The notes: generated by a model from the letters alone, not told the origin. A stretch of 59,939 bases of DNA from JAABRU01 sp964534335 (GCA_964534335.1 CAZHPS010000001.1:1-59939); one strand, 5' to 3'. Positions 1 through 10,120 are shown, counted from the stretch's first letter. Numbers and translations: made by a program.

Positions 1-52
1 TGTTTATAACATACAATACAACTTTGTTCAGGTTATTTTGTTACAAGCCCTA

Positions 53-154
53 AGGTGATTTCCAGAAAAGAATATCCCGGAAAAGCAGCATAAGCTTCCG
101 GCCTGTGCAATGTTCCTGTGAACTGAAATGGGATATTTATTTTCAGAAATCACC
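53..154. repeat. Palindromic interspersed repeat, family C copy 1
   Basis: A roughly 100-bp imperfect palindrome starting AGGTGATTTCC and ending GAAATCACCT, with inner arms around AATATCCCGG and GGGATATT. Related copies lie at 15413-15522 and 16001-16085. No coding potential. It looks like a non-autonomous miniature element or a REP-type repeat. Confidence 0.7.
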
Positions 155-261
155 TAAACAGCCACGAATAACACGAATCTGCACGAATGCACAAACCATA
201 ATTCGTGTCATTCGTGCAATTCGCGACTTTACCATCAAATCTTCTGAGTAATGGTATATAA

Positions 262-386
262 TACCAATTCACTATTGGTTTTATACAATCCGGAGGAGTG
301 CAAAAATTAAGCGGAGCGTTTTTTTGCAAACACACTCAGCAGCGGAAAAACTGACGGTATTGTATAAAACCAATGGCGAACCGGTA
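262..386. repeat. TA-ended inverted-repeat element, family D copy 1
   Basis: A roughly 125-bp element with inverted ends: left TACCAATTCACTATTGGTT, right AACCAATGGCGAACCGGTA. The core contains GGAGGAGTGCAAAAATTA and GGAAAAACTGACGGTAT. Copies lie at 43576-43699 and 49132-49264. All begin and end with TA, as expected for elements mobilised by IS630/Tc1-type transposases. It sits just upstream of the methyltransferase gene, so it may carry or disrupt its promoter. Confidence 0.7.
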
Positions 387-412
387 TAAGTTATACATAG
401 GAAGAAAATCAA

Positions 413-1918
413 ATGAATCCGGTAACAGAGAATACCCTGTTTTACGGAGATAATTTAAAAATACTCCGTGAACATATCCCTGCGGAAAGTGCTGATCTGA
501 TTTATCTTGATCCGCCTTTCAACTCAAACCGGAATTATGATGTTATTTTCAAAGATGAAAGCAGAGAAAATTCTGAGACCCAGATAACCGCATTTGAGGA
601 CACATGGCACTGGGACAGAAAAGCACAGGAAACGTATCATGAACTGATTGCAAATGCTCCTGCGCATGTGGGAAAAATGATAAGTGCCTTAAGGGATTTT
701 ATCGGAGCCAATCAGGTCACGGCCTATCTGGTAATGATGACTGTCCGGTTAATTGAACTTCACAGAGTGTTAAAATCAGCAGGCAGCTTGTATCTTCATT
801 GCGATCCGACAATGAGTCATTATCTGAAGATTGTGCTGGATACCATTTTCGGAAAAGAAAATTTCAGAAATGAAATTGTATGGTGTTACAGAAAATGGAA
901 TGTGAGACAGTCCCAGTTTCCTTCCAACCATGATATTATTTTGTTTTACACAAAAACGCAGACAAATTTTTTTCATACCCTGTTTTTGCCAAAATCCCCC
1001 AAATCATCGGGAAAAGGAAAGAAAATTCAAAGTATTATCGGCGATGACGGGAAAAGAAAATCTGTTTATCTGGATACAGATTCAGAAGGGACTCCGGTTC
1101 CGGACTGGTGGGAAATTCCAATAATCAATCCTATGGCTAATGAAAGACTTGGCTATCCCACACAAAAACCGCTTGCCTTATTGGACAGAATCATTCAATC
1201 CAGCAGTAAGGAATACGACACGGTTCTTGATCCCTTCTGCGGGTGCGGGACTTCCATTCACGCTGCGGAGAAACTGAACAGAAAATGGATAGGAATTGAC
1301 ATCACGCATCTTTCCACTTCGCTTCTGAAATACAGACTCAAAGACGCGTTTGATCTCACAGAACGAAAAGATTATGATGTCATGGGAGAACCGGAGGATT
1401 TGGCCGGCGCACAAAGACTGGCACAGGAAAACCGGTATCAGTTTCAGTGGTGGGCATTGTCTCTGGTTCAGGCAAAACCGGTTGGCGGTGTCCAAAAGAA
1501 AGGAAAGGACAGAGGCATTGACGGGGTTATCACTTTTATTGATGACAGCAGCCAAAAGGCAAAACAGATCATTGTTCAGGTGAAAAGCGGCAAAACCGGG
1601 GCAAAGGACATCCGGGATTTAATCGGCACGGTGAACAATGAAAGAGCGCAGATGGGCATTTTCATCACGCTGAATGAACCGACAAAGGACATGAAAACAG
1701 CCGCAGCAGAAGCAGATTTCTATCATTCTTCAGGCTGGAACAAAGATTTTCCCGGAATACAGATCATGACCATAGAAGATCTTCTGAACGGAAAAACCCC
1801 GGATCTGCCTCCGGTCAAAAGGACATTTAAGCAGGCAAAAAGGGATGTAAGGGAACAGGACAGATGGAAACAGAATGGTATGGACAGTTTTGAAACAGAC
1901 GGAGGATATGTTCAATGA
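413..1918 (+). CDS. DNA methyltransferase fused to a C-terminal Mrr-like nuclease domain
   Basis: Predicted site-specific DNA methyltransferase (501 residues). The N-terminal half has catalytic motif IV DPPF at residues 33-36 and, later, the SAM-binding motif DPFCGCGTS near residue 273. This order (IV before I) is that of beta-class amino-methyltransferases (N6-adenine or N4-cytosine). From about residue 350 a second domain carries GIDGVITF (near 366) followed by IIVQVKSGK (near 386), the D...QxK pattern of Mrr/PD-(D/E)xK nucleases. One polypeptide may therefore modify and cut DNA, or the second domain may only bind. The stop overlaps the ATG of the next gene by 4 bp (ATGA), so the two are translationally coupled. 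No separate specificity subunit is present. Methyltransferase call is firm; nuclease activity is inferred. Confidence 0.85.
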   Translation: MNPVTENTLFYGDNLKILREHIPAESADLIYLDPPFNSNRNYDVIFKDESRENSETQITAFEDTWHWDRKAQETYHELIANAPAHVGKMISALRDFIGANQVTAYLVMMTVRLIELHRVLKSAGSLYLHCDPTMSHYLKIVLDTIFGKENFRNEIVWCYRKWNVRQSQFPSNHDIILFYTKTQTNFFHTLFLPKSPKSSGKGKKIQSIIGDDGKRKSVYLDTDSEGTPVPDWWEIPIINPMANERLGYPTQKPLALLDRIIQSSSKEYDTVLDPFCGCGTSIHAAEKLNRKWIGIDITHLSTSLLKYRLKDAFDLTERKDYDVMGEPEDLAGAQRLAQENRYQFQWWALSLVQAKPVGGVQKKGKDRGIDGVITFIDDSSQKAKQIIVQVKSGKTGAKDIRDLIGTVNNERAQMGIFITLNEPTKDMKTAAAEADFYHSSGWNKDFPGIQIMTIEDLLNGKTPDLPPVKRTFKQAKRDVREQDRWKQNGMDSFETDGGYVQ

Positions 1919-4900
1919 AAATACAAAATATTCGTTTTCAGAATATCAGCACACTAAAAGGACAGTGGGAAATCGCTTTTGACCGATCTCCGTTTGCGGA
2001 GTCCGGAATTTTTGCCATCACCGGCCCCAACGGCGCAGGAAAAACCACAATTCTTGATTCGCTCACACTGGGACTTTACGGCGAAACCCCCCGTCTGAAG
2101 AATCCCGGAGAGGAAATCATGACACGGGACTGTGCTGAAACCTCCTCTGAAGTCACTTTTTCCGTCAATGATGCCATTTACCGTTCCCAATGGCAGATCC
2201 GCAGAAAAGGGGGAAAAACCAATCCGCCTGAAATGAAACTCTTTTCCCTTAACGGCCATGAAACGCTTATGGATGACAGGCCTGCGGCAGTCCGCAGCCG
2301 GATTGCGGAACTCACAGGGCTGGATTTCAAACGCTTCTGCCGCTCTGTCATGCTGGCACAGGGGGAATTTGCCGCTTTTCTCCATGCCCTTGATACAGAA
2401 CGATCTGAAATTCTCGGAAAGATTATCGGCCCTGAAGTCCGGTCTGAATATGTCCGGCAAACCCTGCTGAAAGCTGACAGCGAAAATGAGAAATTTCTGC
2501 GTATGAAAGAAGAGACAGAGAAGTTTCCCCTGCCTGATCCGGGTACGGTAAGGGAAAAACAGGAAAGTCTTGCCCTTGTTCTGGATCAGTTGGAAGAAAC
2601 AGAACATGAACTGTCCGTGCTGGAGCAGAAAAAAGAGAGTTTTGAAACACGGGAACGTCTGCAAAAGGAGTATGAAAATGCCAGCCTGTCTCTGGCAGCA
2701 GCCACAGCGCGTCAGGAAGAAATGCAGGAACAGTTCCGGAAACTGGTCAAAGCCATAAAAGCCGTTCCCCTTCAGGCAGATATGGAAAGTCTTATTTCTC
2801 TGGAGACAGCAGAAGGTGCGGCAGGGAAAATGCTGGAAGAACAGATCTCCGGAATTCCGCTTACTGAGGATCAGCTTATGTCCCTGAATGAAAGGGAAAA
2901 GCAGCATCAGGCAGAACTGGAGCAGGTTCGCGGGATGTGGAATGAACAGAAGGAATTCATTGAAAAAGCACTGGAAATCACGCGGGAGATGGAATCAGCC
3001 ACATATGATTTCAGGAAAAAAGTGGAACGGTATGAAGCTTTGGAAAAAGAGCAGAACCTGAATCTGCAGGAACAGAATGAACTGAAAAACCGGATTGCGG
3101 AAAATGAAACCGCAGAGAAAGAAATCGGAAAGTGGCTCGCTGACAGGGCAGCAGATCGGGAACTGGAAACAGAGATTCCGCTTATCCGGGAGGCTGTGGA
3201 AAATCTGGGACGTATCCGTTCGGAACTGGCTGAAGCAGGAAAACAGCATTCAGAAGCCCTGAAAGCCGAAGAAAAAGCAGCGAAAATTTTCGGAAAAGCT
3301 GAGCGTGTGATTACAGTCATCCGGGAAAAGCGGGAAAAAATCAGTCTCAGGGGCATGGAAAGAGAAAACACTGTCCGGGAACTGCTGGGCAGTGATTCCC
3401 TGGAAGATATTGAAAACCGGTATAAAACGCAGAAAGAAAAACTGTGCGCCGCAAAAAAACTCCTGTCCATCAGCAAAGATTATGTCAAACAACTGGCAGC
3501 AAACGGCGGAAGACGGCAGAAACTGGAAGAGGAACTGAGTGCGGCAGAATCCCAATATGCTGATTTGTCACAGCAGCTCCTGCAGGAAGAGAATATTTAT
3601 ATTACGCTGAATCATGCCAATGCTGCCCTGAAATATGAATCAGAACGGGCTTTGCTGAAAACAGGGGAGCCATGTCCTATGTGCGGTTCCCCGGATCATC
3701 CCTTTGTCACGCACGGACTTCCTTATGAGGGTGATCCCCGTAAAGCACTCAAAGATCAGGAAGAGCGGATAAATACTATCCGGAAACAGATGGACAGACT
3801 TTCAGATGAGATCGAAAATCTGCGGAAACAGAGCAGGAAAACCGAAATCCTGCGGGAGGAATGGGACAGACTGTTCAGAAATATTGGTCAGGACTGGGTG
3901 ATTGAAGATGTGAAAACCGTCAAAAATGGCTTCCGGGAACTGAAAAAAGAAACCCGCAAACAGAAAATCCATTTCAAGGCTGTGTACAAACATGGAAAAA
4001 AGGCAGAGAAATATCAAAGGGCTGTTCAGAAAAAAACTGACAAACTCAATGAAAAACAGATGGTGGCAGAGAGACTGCGGAATGATCTGAATATTCAGCA
4101 GGGTATCACAGCAACTCTGGCCAGGGCGGCAGAGGAGATTCAGAACCGGGAACATGCACAGATTCAGAATCTGCAGGAGAAAGTGAAAAAATACGGTTAT
4201 GAAATTCCAGCACCCGGAAAAGAGAATATTCTGCTGCCGGATATGGAAAAAAAGCGGGATGTATTTCTGGAAAAGGTTCAGACGCAGGCCGGTCTGAAAA
4301 ACATAGCGGAAGAATTGTCCCAAAAAGCCCGGATTCTGCCGGAATCCCTGAAAATGCTGAAAAAAGAGGCAGATGATCTGGAAGAAAAGATCAGAACCGC
4401 GCAGGAAAAACTCACAGAACTGGAAATCCGGAGGAAAGAGGTCTTTGATTCCGGTGACCCGGTGCAGGTGAAACAGGAACTCGAAGACGCTATCCGTGCA
4501 AAAACAGAAGAACTGGCTGAAATTATTCAGGAGAAGGAAAATGCAGATCAGAAACTGGCTGATATGCGGCAAAAGAAGGAACTGGCTGAATCTGAATATA
4601 AGCGTTTGCAGAGAGAGAAGAAAAATCTGGAGCATGGCCTGAGTGCCAAATCTCTGGCAGCGGGGTTCAGCAGCATTGAGGAAGTAAGGGAAAATCTGAT
4701 GCCTGCTGAAGAGCAGGATCGCATTGCAGCACTGCAGAAAGAGATGGAACAGGCCGTTGCTGAAAACAGGGCCGGAGTTGACAGTATCCGGGAAATGCTC
4801 GCTGCTGAATCCGCGTATCAGGAACAGACTGAATCTCCTGATATTGTCCATGAGAAAATCCGTGAAACCCGGAAAATACGGGACAGACTGGCCGGAGAAT

Positions 4901-5499
4901 CTGAAATTTCTGAAAAAACAGTGAAAAAGCATGAATCCCTTGAACAGGAATATACGCAGATGATAAAAAATCTGGAAGAGCAGGAAAAACGCTGTCACCG
5001 GCTCAATTCCCTGAAAAGTCTTATGGAATCCGGTGATGAACCGGAAATCCGTAAGCAGATTCAGCATTTCATGCTTAACCGGCTGCTGGAGAAAAGCAAC
5101 CGGCATATGGAGGAACTGAGCGGGCATTATTATATCCGGCGCCGGGATCCTTCAGGTATGAGTCTTGAAATTGAGGATATACGGCATAAGGGAATGCGCA
5201 GATCCGTGAAAACACTTTCCGGAGGAGAAAGTTTTCTGGCAAGTCTGTCGCTGGCTCTGGGGCTTTCGGAAATGGCGTGCAGTGACCGGAAGATTGAATC
5301 TCTTTTTCTGGATGAGGGTTTTGGTATGCTGGATGATGAAACTTTGTACAGGGTCATATCTGCTTTGAAGAATATCAAAGCCAACGGAAAAATGGTGGGT
5401 GTGATTTCCCATGTAAAAAGGCTGGAGGATGAAATTCGGACACAGATCAAAATAGAAAGACTTTCAGATGGGCTTAGTCAGATTGAAATTATGGCATAA
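1915..5499 (+). CDS. SbcC-like SMC/Rad50-family ATPase
   Basis: A 1194-residue AAA ATPase of the SbcC/Rad50 type. Walker A GPNGAGKT is at residues 37-44, long coiled coils flank a zinc-hook CPMC at residues 587-590, the ABC signature LSGGES is near 1100 and Walker B LFLDEG near 1130. SbcC normally works with the SbcD nuclease in DNA-end processing. No sbcD lies next to it: upstream, in a 4-bp overlap, is the methyltransferase-nuclease fusion, and downstream is non-coding repeat DNA. The pairing suggests the ATPase is a partner of the modification enzyme, perhaps in DNA defence, rather than the housekeeping SbcCD. That role is inference; the family call is secure. Confidence 0.88.
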   Translation: MKIQNIRFQNISTLKGQWEIAFDRSPFAESGIFAITGPNGAGKTTILDSLTLGLYGETPRLKNPGEEIMTRDCAETSSEVTFSVNDAIYRSQWQIRRKGGKTNPPEMKLFSLNGHETLMDDRPAAVRSRIAELTGLDFKRFCRSVMLAQGEFAAFLHALDTERSEILGKIIGPEVRSEYVRQTLLKADSENEKFLRMKEETEKFPLPDPGTVREKQESLALVLDQLEETEHELSVLEQKKESFETRERLQKEYENASLSLAAATARQEEMQEQFRKLVKAIKAVPLQADMESLISLETAEGAAGKMLEEQISGIPLTEDQLMSLNEREKQHQAELEQVRGMWNEQKEFIEKALEITREMESATYDFRKKVERYEALEKEQNLNLQEQNELKNRIAENETAEKEIGKWLADRAADRELETEIPLIREAVENLGRIRSELAEAGKQHSEALKAEEKAAKIFGKAERVITVIREKREKISLRGMERENTVRELLGSDSLEDIENRYKTQKEKLCAAKKLLSISKDYVKQLAANGGRRQKLEEELSAAESQYADLSQQLLQEENIYITLNHANAALKYESERALLKTGEPCPMCGSPDHPFVTHGLPYEGDPRKALKDQEERINTIRKQMDRLSDEIENLRKQSRKTEILREEWDRLFRNIGQDWVIEDVKTVKNGFRELKKETRKQKIHFKAVYKHGKKAEKYQRAVQKKTDKLNEKQMVAERLRNDLNIQQGITATLARAAEEIQNREHAQIQNLQEKVKKYGYEIPAPGKENILLPDMEKKRDVFLEKVQTQAGLKNIAEELSQKARILPESLKMLKKEADDLEEKIRTAQEKLTELEIRRKEVFDSGDPVQVKQELEDAIRAKTEELAEIIQEKENADQKLADMRQKKELAESEYKRLQREKKNLEHGLSAKSLAAGFSSIEEVRENLMPAEEQDRIAALQKEMEQAVAENRAGVDSIREMLAAESAYQEQTESPDIVHEKIRETRKIRDRLAGESEISEKTVKKHESLEQEYTQMIKNLEEQEKRCHRLNSLKSLMESGDEPEIRKQIQHFMLNRLLEKSNRHMEELSGHYYIRRRDPSGMSLEIEDIRHKGMRRSVKTLSGGESFLASLSLALGLSEMACSDRKIESLFLDEGFGMLDDETLYRVISALKNIKANGKMVGVISHVKRLEDEIRTQIKIERLSDGLSQIEIMA

Positions 5500-5518
5500 G
5501 ACTGATTGCAGATCATAT

Positions 5519-5619
5519 TTTTGGAGCCTCATCTCCAAAATTTGGAGTTTTCTGCATACAGAAAAAACAAACATTCTGTTTACTCCAAAATTTGCAGGAA
5601 ACTTTTAACATAATGATTA
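5519..5619. repeat. Interspersed 101-bp repeat, family E copy 1
   Basis: This segment beginning TTTTGGAGCC is nearly identical to 10739-10839 (a handful of differences) and runs through CTCCAAAATTTGGAG and TTTGCAGGAAA to TAACATAATGATTA. The inner part contains the dyad CTCCAAAATTTGGAG. Both copies lie in gene-free DNA near sigma-54-like promoters. Function unknown. Confidence 0.75.
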
Positions 5620-5623
5620 GGTA

Positions 5624-5758
5624 GTGGGTCAAACCGGTTGATCTGATGCCAGCACCGGGACGGAAAAAATTCGCAAGGATTGATATTATTACAGAAAAAA
5701 TCTGAAAAAACAAATCAGAATTCCGGAAGGGATGACATTATCAACTGGTTTGACCCAC
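5624..5758. mobile_element. Miniature inverted-repeat element (GTGGGTC ends)
   Basis: Ends GTGGGTCAAACCGGTTGAT and ATCAACTGGTTTGACCCAC are inverted repeats with one mismatch; the left end is preceded by TA, the right end by CA. About 135 bp with no open frame. The outer GTGGGTC matches the ends of the longer elements at 5868, 26095 and 59374, so it is probably mobilised by the same IS630-type transposase. Confidence 0.75.
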
Positions 5759-5776
5759 CAAAAAATTCTTGTAGCA

Positions 5777-5792
5777 TTGGCACCATATTTGC
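5777..5792 (+). promoter_or_regulatory. Sigma-54-type (-24/-12) promoter upstream of the C10 protease
   Basis: ATTGGCACCATATTTGCA contains the invariant GG (5779-5780) and GC (5791-5792) separated by exactly 10 bases, with a good TTGGCAC and TTGC context. The start of transcription would be near 5804, about 450 bp before the protease start. A miniature element (5868-6094) now lies between promoter and gene. The following 5800-5860 bases resemble the 125-bp units at 10996-11370. Confidence 0.55.
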
Positions 5793-5867
5793 ATGTAAAA
5801 CCGCAGGGATTTTATATAAGAAGGGGTTTCAAAGAATCAGCAATCCCTGCTTATAAAAAATTCGGTA

Positions 5868-6094
5868 GAGGGTCTACACGAACTGATTAAAATTTAACTG
5901 CTTTATATTATTATGTTTTTATAGAATACAGATTTTTATCTATACATAATAAATACAAATAGTTATATGATACTCCATGATACTTTTCATACTGATTTTT
6001 TGTAATATTAATATATTGATTTATAAATTAAAAAAATCAGTAAAAACATAATAATATAAAGCAGTTAAATTTTAATCAGTTCGTGTAGACCCAC
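5868..6094. mobile_element. TA-flanked miniature inverted-repeat element, family A copy 1
   Basis: A 227-bp element flanked by TA (5866-5867 and 6095-6096). Its terminal inverted repeats are about 50 bp and almost perfect: left GGGTCTACACGAACTGATTA and right TAATCAGTTCGTGTAGACCC. The centre is AT-rich with no reading frame. Related, shorter-armed copies lie at 26095-26281 and 59374-59718. The structure (TA duplication, long TIRs, no gene) is that of a MITE dependent on an IS630/Tc1-mariner transposase. Confidence 0.85.
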
Positions 6095-6250
6095 TACCAA
6101 TTTCTGTAGCAGAATCCGGGAATATCTGATTCTTATGTTGTAAATTATCACAGATGGACAACCATTCTGGATTATCCAGTCATTTAATTCCGGATTTTAT
6201 CCTAATAATTTTAATGAGGTATTTTTTAATGGAGTAATGGAGGAAGACAT

Positions 6251-9200
6251 ATGAAAAGGGCAAAGTTAATAATATCTATTTTTTTTATATGGTTAATTTG
6301 CATGGTTAATATGTTGGCAGCTCAAACAACGACCAAAGAACAGGCTGAAACTATTGCAGCCAATCTGCTGACTCTTGACAGCACCCCTTTATCTGCCACA
6401 CTGAGCACTGCAATCGAAAAAACGGAAACATTTTACGATGCAGATGGCATAAATCCCATTTATTATGTCATTTCTTTATCACCCGCCGGATATATAATCA
6501 TTTCGGCAGATGATTTGATTGAGCCTGTCATCGCATTCAGTAGCACAGGAGTATTCGATCTTTCTGCAGAAAATCCGATTATCTCTCTTCTTTTAAATGA
6601 TTTATCTTCAAGAATATCTGAACAGATCGAATTGAATCTTGATAAAAGACTTACCGGAAGAGGGCGTATAACGCCTTCATCACAAAAAGCAAATGAAAAA
6701 TGGACATTCCTGTTAAATTACGATGCATCATTGGATTATGGATTATCCACCATCAATGATCCAAGAGTAACACCTTTGATTCAAAGCAGATGGAGCCAGG
6801 GAACAGTTTCTGGCAATTATTGCTATAATTATTACACACCAAATCATTATCCATGCGGTTGTGTTGCAACTGCCATGTCACAAATTATGCGTTTTTTTAA
6901 TCATCCAAATACCGGAGTCGGCACCCCGTCTTTTAACATTTATGTTGATGGGGTCTCACAGAGCAGGAAGCTGAGAGGTGGCAATGGAAGCGGAGGTGTA
7001 TATAACTGGACCAGTATGCCATTAGTTCCGACTTCGACATCAACAGCCACACAGTTACAGGCAATAGGCACTCTTACCCATGATGCTGGGGTTTCTGTAA
7101 ATATGTCATATACGGACAGCGGTTCGGGAACAGATACGCGTAAAGCGGCGGATGCGTTTGTGAATACCTTTGATTACAGCAATGCCATTAAAGGATATAA
7201 TAACGGCAATACCATTGTATCGTCCGATTTGAATAAAATGATCAATTCAAATTTAAATGCAGGCATACCCGTTATGTTAGGAATTACTGGCACCGCCGGA
7301 GGACATGCCATTGTTGCGGATGGCTATGGGTACCATTTATCTTCTCTATATCATCATTTAAATATGGGGTGGTCCGGCAGTGATGATGCATGGTATAATC
7401 TGCCAAACATTGACAGTAATCCGAGCTTTACAAGTGTTTATAAATGCGTATATAATATATATAATAGTGGAACAGGAGAAATCATCAGCGGCAGAGTGAC
7501 GGATGTAAACGGCAATCCCCTTCAGGGGGCTTCGGTTTTTGCGACTCGCAGCGGTGGCGGCACTTATTCGGATGTCAGCGATGCCAATGGGCTGTATGCC
7601 TTTCCCCGTATTTCTTCGGATTCATCTTATACGATCAGTGCCACAAAGAGCGGTTATACTTTTACATCACAAAATGTTTCCATTCAAAAATCTGTCAATA
7701 ATACATCCGTAACCAATCTCTGGGAAGTCAATTTTGCAGCCGGTGGCATAACAGATGATGCATATGAAAATAATGATACGTTGGCAACGGCTTATGATCT
7801 AAGCACAAAAGAAATAATATGGCTATCTAATATCAATGGGTTAGGCATTCAGGCAGACTCGGACTGGTATAAAATATCCGTAACAGCCGGATATGAACGG
7901 GTACTGATTGATTGCCGGTTTGCGCACTCCTCCGGTGATATTGATATACAATTATACAATGCATCCGGCAGCCTTCTTACTTCATCAAGAAGCCTGAATA
8001 ACAATGAATTTATTGACTACAAGGTTTCTTCTTCAGGAATATACTATATCAGGGTGTTCTATGGCAACGCGGGTAATACATATGATTTGTGGTGGGATGA
8101 CCTACAACCGCCTGTCGCAGATGATAATTATGAAGAAAATGATACAATGGCAACGGCTTATGATCTCAGCAACAGTGAAACTGTATGGCTTTCCAGCATC
8201 AACGGATATGGAATTCAGGGGGACGACGACTGGTATAAAATATATATAACAACTGGATATGAAAGACTATTACTTAACTGCAACTTTACCCATACTGATG
8301 GAAACATTGATATTGCTGTATATAATTCGGCAGGAACGCTGATCAGGTCATCCACAACATTAACCGATAATGAAACAATTGATTTTCTGCTTCCTGCCAG
8401 TGGAACTTATTATATCAGGGTTTACAATGGAAATGCACGCAATACTTATAATCTTCAGTGGGATGATCTCATTGCTTCAAGCGCTGACGATACATATGAA
8501 CAAAATGATTTTATTGATGAAAGTTATGATTTTAGCAATCGTGAAAATACATGGCTCCATACCATCGACGGATATGGCATTCAATCAGATGATGATTGGT
8601 TTAAAATTGATGTCACATCCGGATTCCAACGTGTGCTGGTAGATTGTCGTTTTTTCCATGCTGACGGAGATATTGATATCACTTTGTATGATGCATCAGG
8701 AAACTACCTGACATCATCAAACAGCATCACTGATGATGAGTTTATTGATTATACGGTTTCCGGAGCAGGAACATATTATATTAAAGTATATTATGATGAC
8801 GCCGGTAACACGTATGATCTTTGGTGGGATGATATTTCACCTACTTCGGGGGATGATGCCTATGAACCCAATGACACATATTCATCGGCCTGGACTAATG
8901 GAACAAACTGGGAACAGAAATGGCTTCACCGGGTGAACGGATGGGCAATCCAATGGGACAACGACTGGTATAAAATTGATGTTACCAGCGGATATGAAAG
9001 GCTTTTCATTGAATGTCTTTTTTCAGACACGGATGGCGATATTGATATTGCATTGTATGATTCGTATGGCAACATTCTCACTTCTTCAAGAGGAATTGAG
9101 GATGAAGAATTTATTGATTATACGGTCTCTTCTTCCGGCTCATATTATATTAAGGTTTATTATGACAACGCAGGCAATACATATGATCTTTGGTGGGATG

Positions 9201-10120
9201 ATCTGTCTCTGCTAAACGGTGATGATATTTATGAACAAAATGACACCATCTCGTATGCTTGGTATCCCGGAACAAACTGGGAGCGACAATGGCTGCATAG
9301 CATTTATGGAAGATCTGTACAAAGAGATGAGGATTGGTATAGAATTGATGTTACAGGTGGTTATGAACGTCTGCTGATTAATTGCAAATTTAACCATGAA
9401 GATGGTGACATTGATATTTCCCTTTATAATTCAAACGGTTCTCTTTTAAAATCTTCAAGAAGTTATGATGATGAAGAATTTATTGATTATACTGTGCCGT
9501 CTTCAGGAACATACTATGTGAAAGTGTTTTATGGAAATGGCGGGAATTCTTATGATCTTTGGTGGGATGATGTATCGCCGTCTTCCGGTGATGACGCTTA
9601 TGAAGAGAATGATACTTTGCAGACAGCATATGATATTAGTTCAAAGGAGACAGTATGGTTATCCAATATTAATGGGTTAGGTATTCAGGCGGATAGTGAC
9701 TGGTACAAAATTGCTGTAACACCTGGATATGAAAAGGTTCAGATAGATTGCAGATTCACACATTCTGATGGTGATATAGATGTCTCTTTCTATGATTCAA
9801 CCGGTAATTTTATTACATCCTCAAGAAGCACTGACAATGATGAATTTATCAACTATACAGTTCCAAATTCCGGAACATACTACATTAAGGTGTTTTATGG
9901 AAATACAGGAAATACTTATAATCTATGGTGGGATGATTTAAAAAACAGTATAGGCGATATAAATGGATTAGATGGTGTCAATCTGGCTGATGCCATAATT
10001 GGTTTAAAGATTTTAGCTGGAATAAATTACAGTAATATAAGCATGGGAGCGGATGTAAACAACGATGGCAAAATTGGTATGGAGGAAATTATATATATAT
10101 TGAATACACTTTCTCAATAA
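6251..10120 (+). CDS. Secreted C10 (streptopain-like) cysteine protease with six PPC repeats and dockerin
   Basis: A 1289-residue exported protein. A signal peptide (residues 1-24, ending LAAQ) is followed by a propeptide region and a C10 peptidase domain: the catalytic Cys is in GCVATAMSQIM (Cys204) and the His in GGHAIVADGY (His352), with the NMGWSG motif after it. A carboxypeptidase-regulatory-like beta domain (about 410-490, ISGRVTDVNGNPLQGASV) leads into six bacterial pre-peptidase C-terminal repeats of about 122 residues (DDAYExNDT ... DWYKI ... GDIDI ... GNTYDLWWDD), DNA period about 366 bp from 7755 to 9950. The last 55 residues are a type I dockerin (GDINGLDGVNLADAIIGL; DVNNDGKIG). 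Start chosen behind GGAGGAAGACAT. It probably cleaves extracellular protein while anchored by the dockerin to a cohesin; no cohesin gene is in the window. Confidence 0.88.
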   Translation: MKRAKLIISIFFIWLICMVNMLAAQTTTKEQAETIAANLLTLDSTPLSATLSTAIEKTETFYDADGINPIYYVISLSPAGYIIISADDLIEPVIAFSSTGVFDLSAENPIISLLLNDLSSRISEQIELNLDKRLTGRGRITPSSQKANEKWTFLLNYDASLDYGLSTINDPRVTPLIQSRWSQGTVSGNYCYNYYTPNHYPCGCVATAMSQIMRFFNHPNTGVGTPSFNIYVDGVSQSRKLRGGNGSGGVYNWTSMPLVPTSTSTATQLQAIGTLTHDAGVSVNMSYTDSGSGTDTRKAADAFVNTFDYSNAIKGYNNGNTIVSSDLNKMINSNLNAGIPVMLGITGTAGGHAIVADGYGYHLSSLYHHLNMGWSGSDDAWYNLPNIDSNPSFTSVYKCVYNIYNSGTGEIISGRVTDVNGNPLQGASVFATRSGGGTYSDVSDANGLYAFPRISSDSSYTISATKSGYTFTSQNVSIQKSVNNTSVTNLWEVNFAAGGITDDAYENNDTLATAYDLSTKEIIWLSNINGLGIQADSDWYKISVTAGYERVLIDCRFAHSSGDIDIQLYNASGSLLTSSRSLNNNEFIDYKVSSSGIYYIRVFYGNAGNTYDLWWDDLQPPVADDNYEENDTMATAYDLSNSETVWLSSINGYGIQGDDDWYKIYITTGYERLLLNCNFTHTDGNIDIAVYNSAGTLIRSSTTLTDNETIDFLLPASGTYYIRVYNGNARNTYNLQWDDLIASSADDTYEQNDFIDESYDFSNRENTWLHTIDGYGIQSDDDWFKIDVTSGFQRVLVDCRFFHADGDIDITLYDASGNYLTSSNSITDDEFIDYTVSGAGTYYIKVYYDDAGNTYDLWWDDISPTSGDDAYEPNDTYSSAWTNGTNWEQKWLHRVNGWAIQWDNDWYKIDVTSGYERLFIECLFSDTDGDIDIALYDSYGNILTSSRGIEDEEFIDYTVSSSGSYYIKVYYDNAGNTYDLWWDDLSLLNGDDIYEQNDTISYAWYPGTNWERQWLHSIYGRSVQRDEDWYRIDVTGGYERLLINCKFNHEDGDIDISLYNSNGSLLKSSRSYDDEEFIDYTVPSSGTYYVKVFYGNGGNSYDLWWDDVSPSSGDDAYEENDTLQTAYDISSKETVWLSNINGLGIQADSDWYKIAVTPGYEKVQIDCRFTHSDGDIDVSFYDSTGNFITSSRSTDNDEFINYTVPNSGTYYIKVFYGNTGNTYNLWWDDLKNSIGDINGLDGVNLADAIIGLKILAGINYSNISMGADVNNDGKIGMEEIIYILNTLSQ

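Noticed and set aside
1..412. Remnant sbcD upstream of the methyltransferase
   Set aside because: The stretch consists of family C and D repeats and an ACGAATGACACGAAT-like repeat; no phosphoesterase motif in any frame.
3802..5127. 441-codon minus-strand frame
   Set aside because: Shadow of the SbcC-like coiled coil (Phe/Leu-rich mirror of Glu/Lys).
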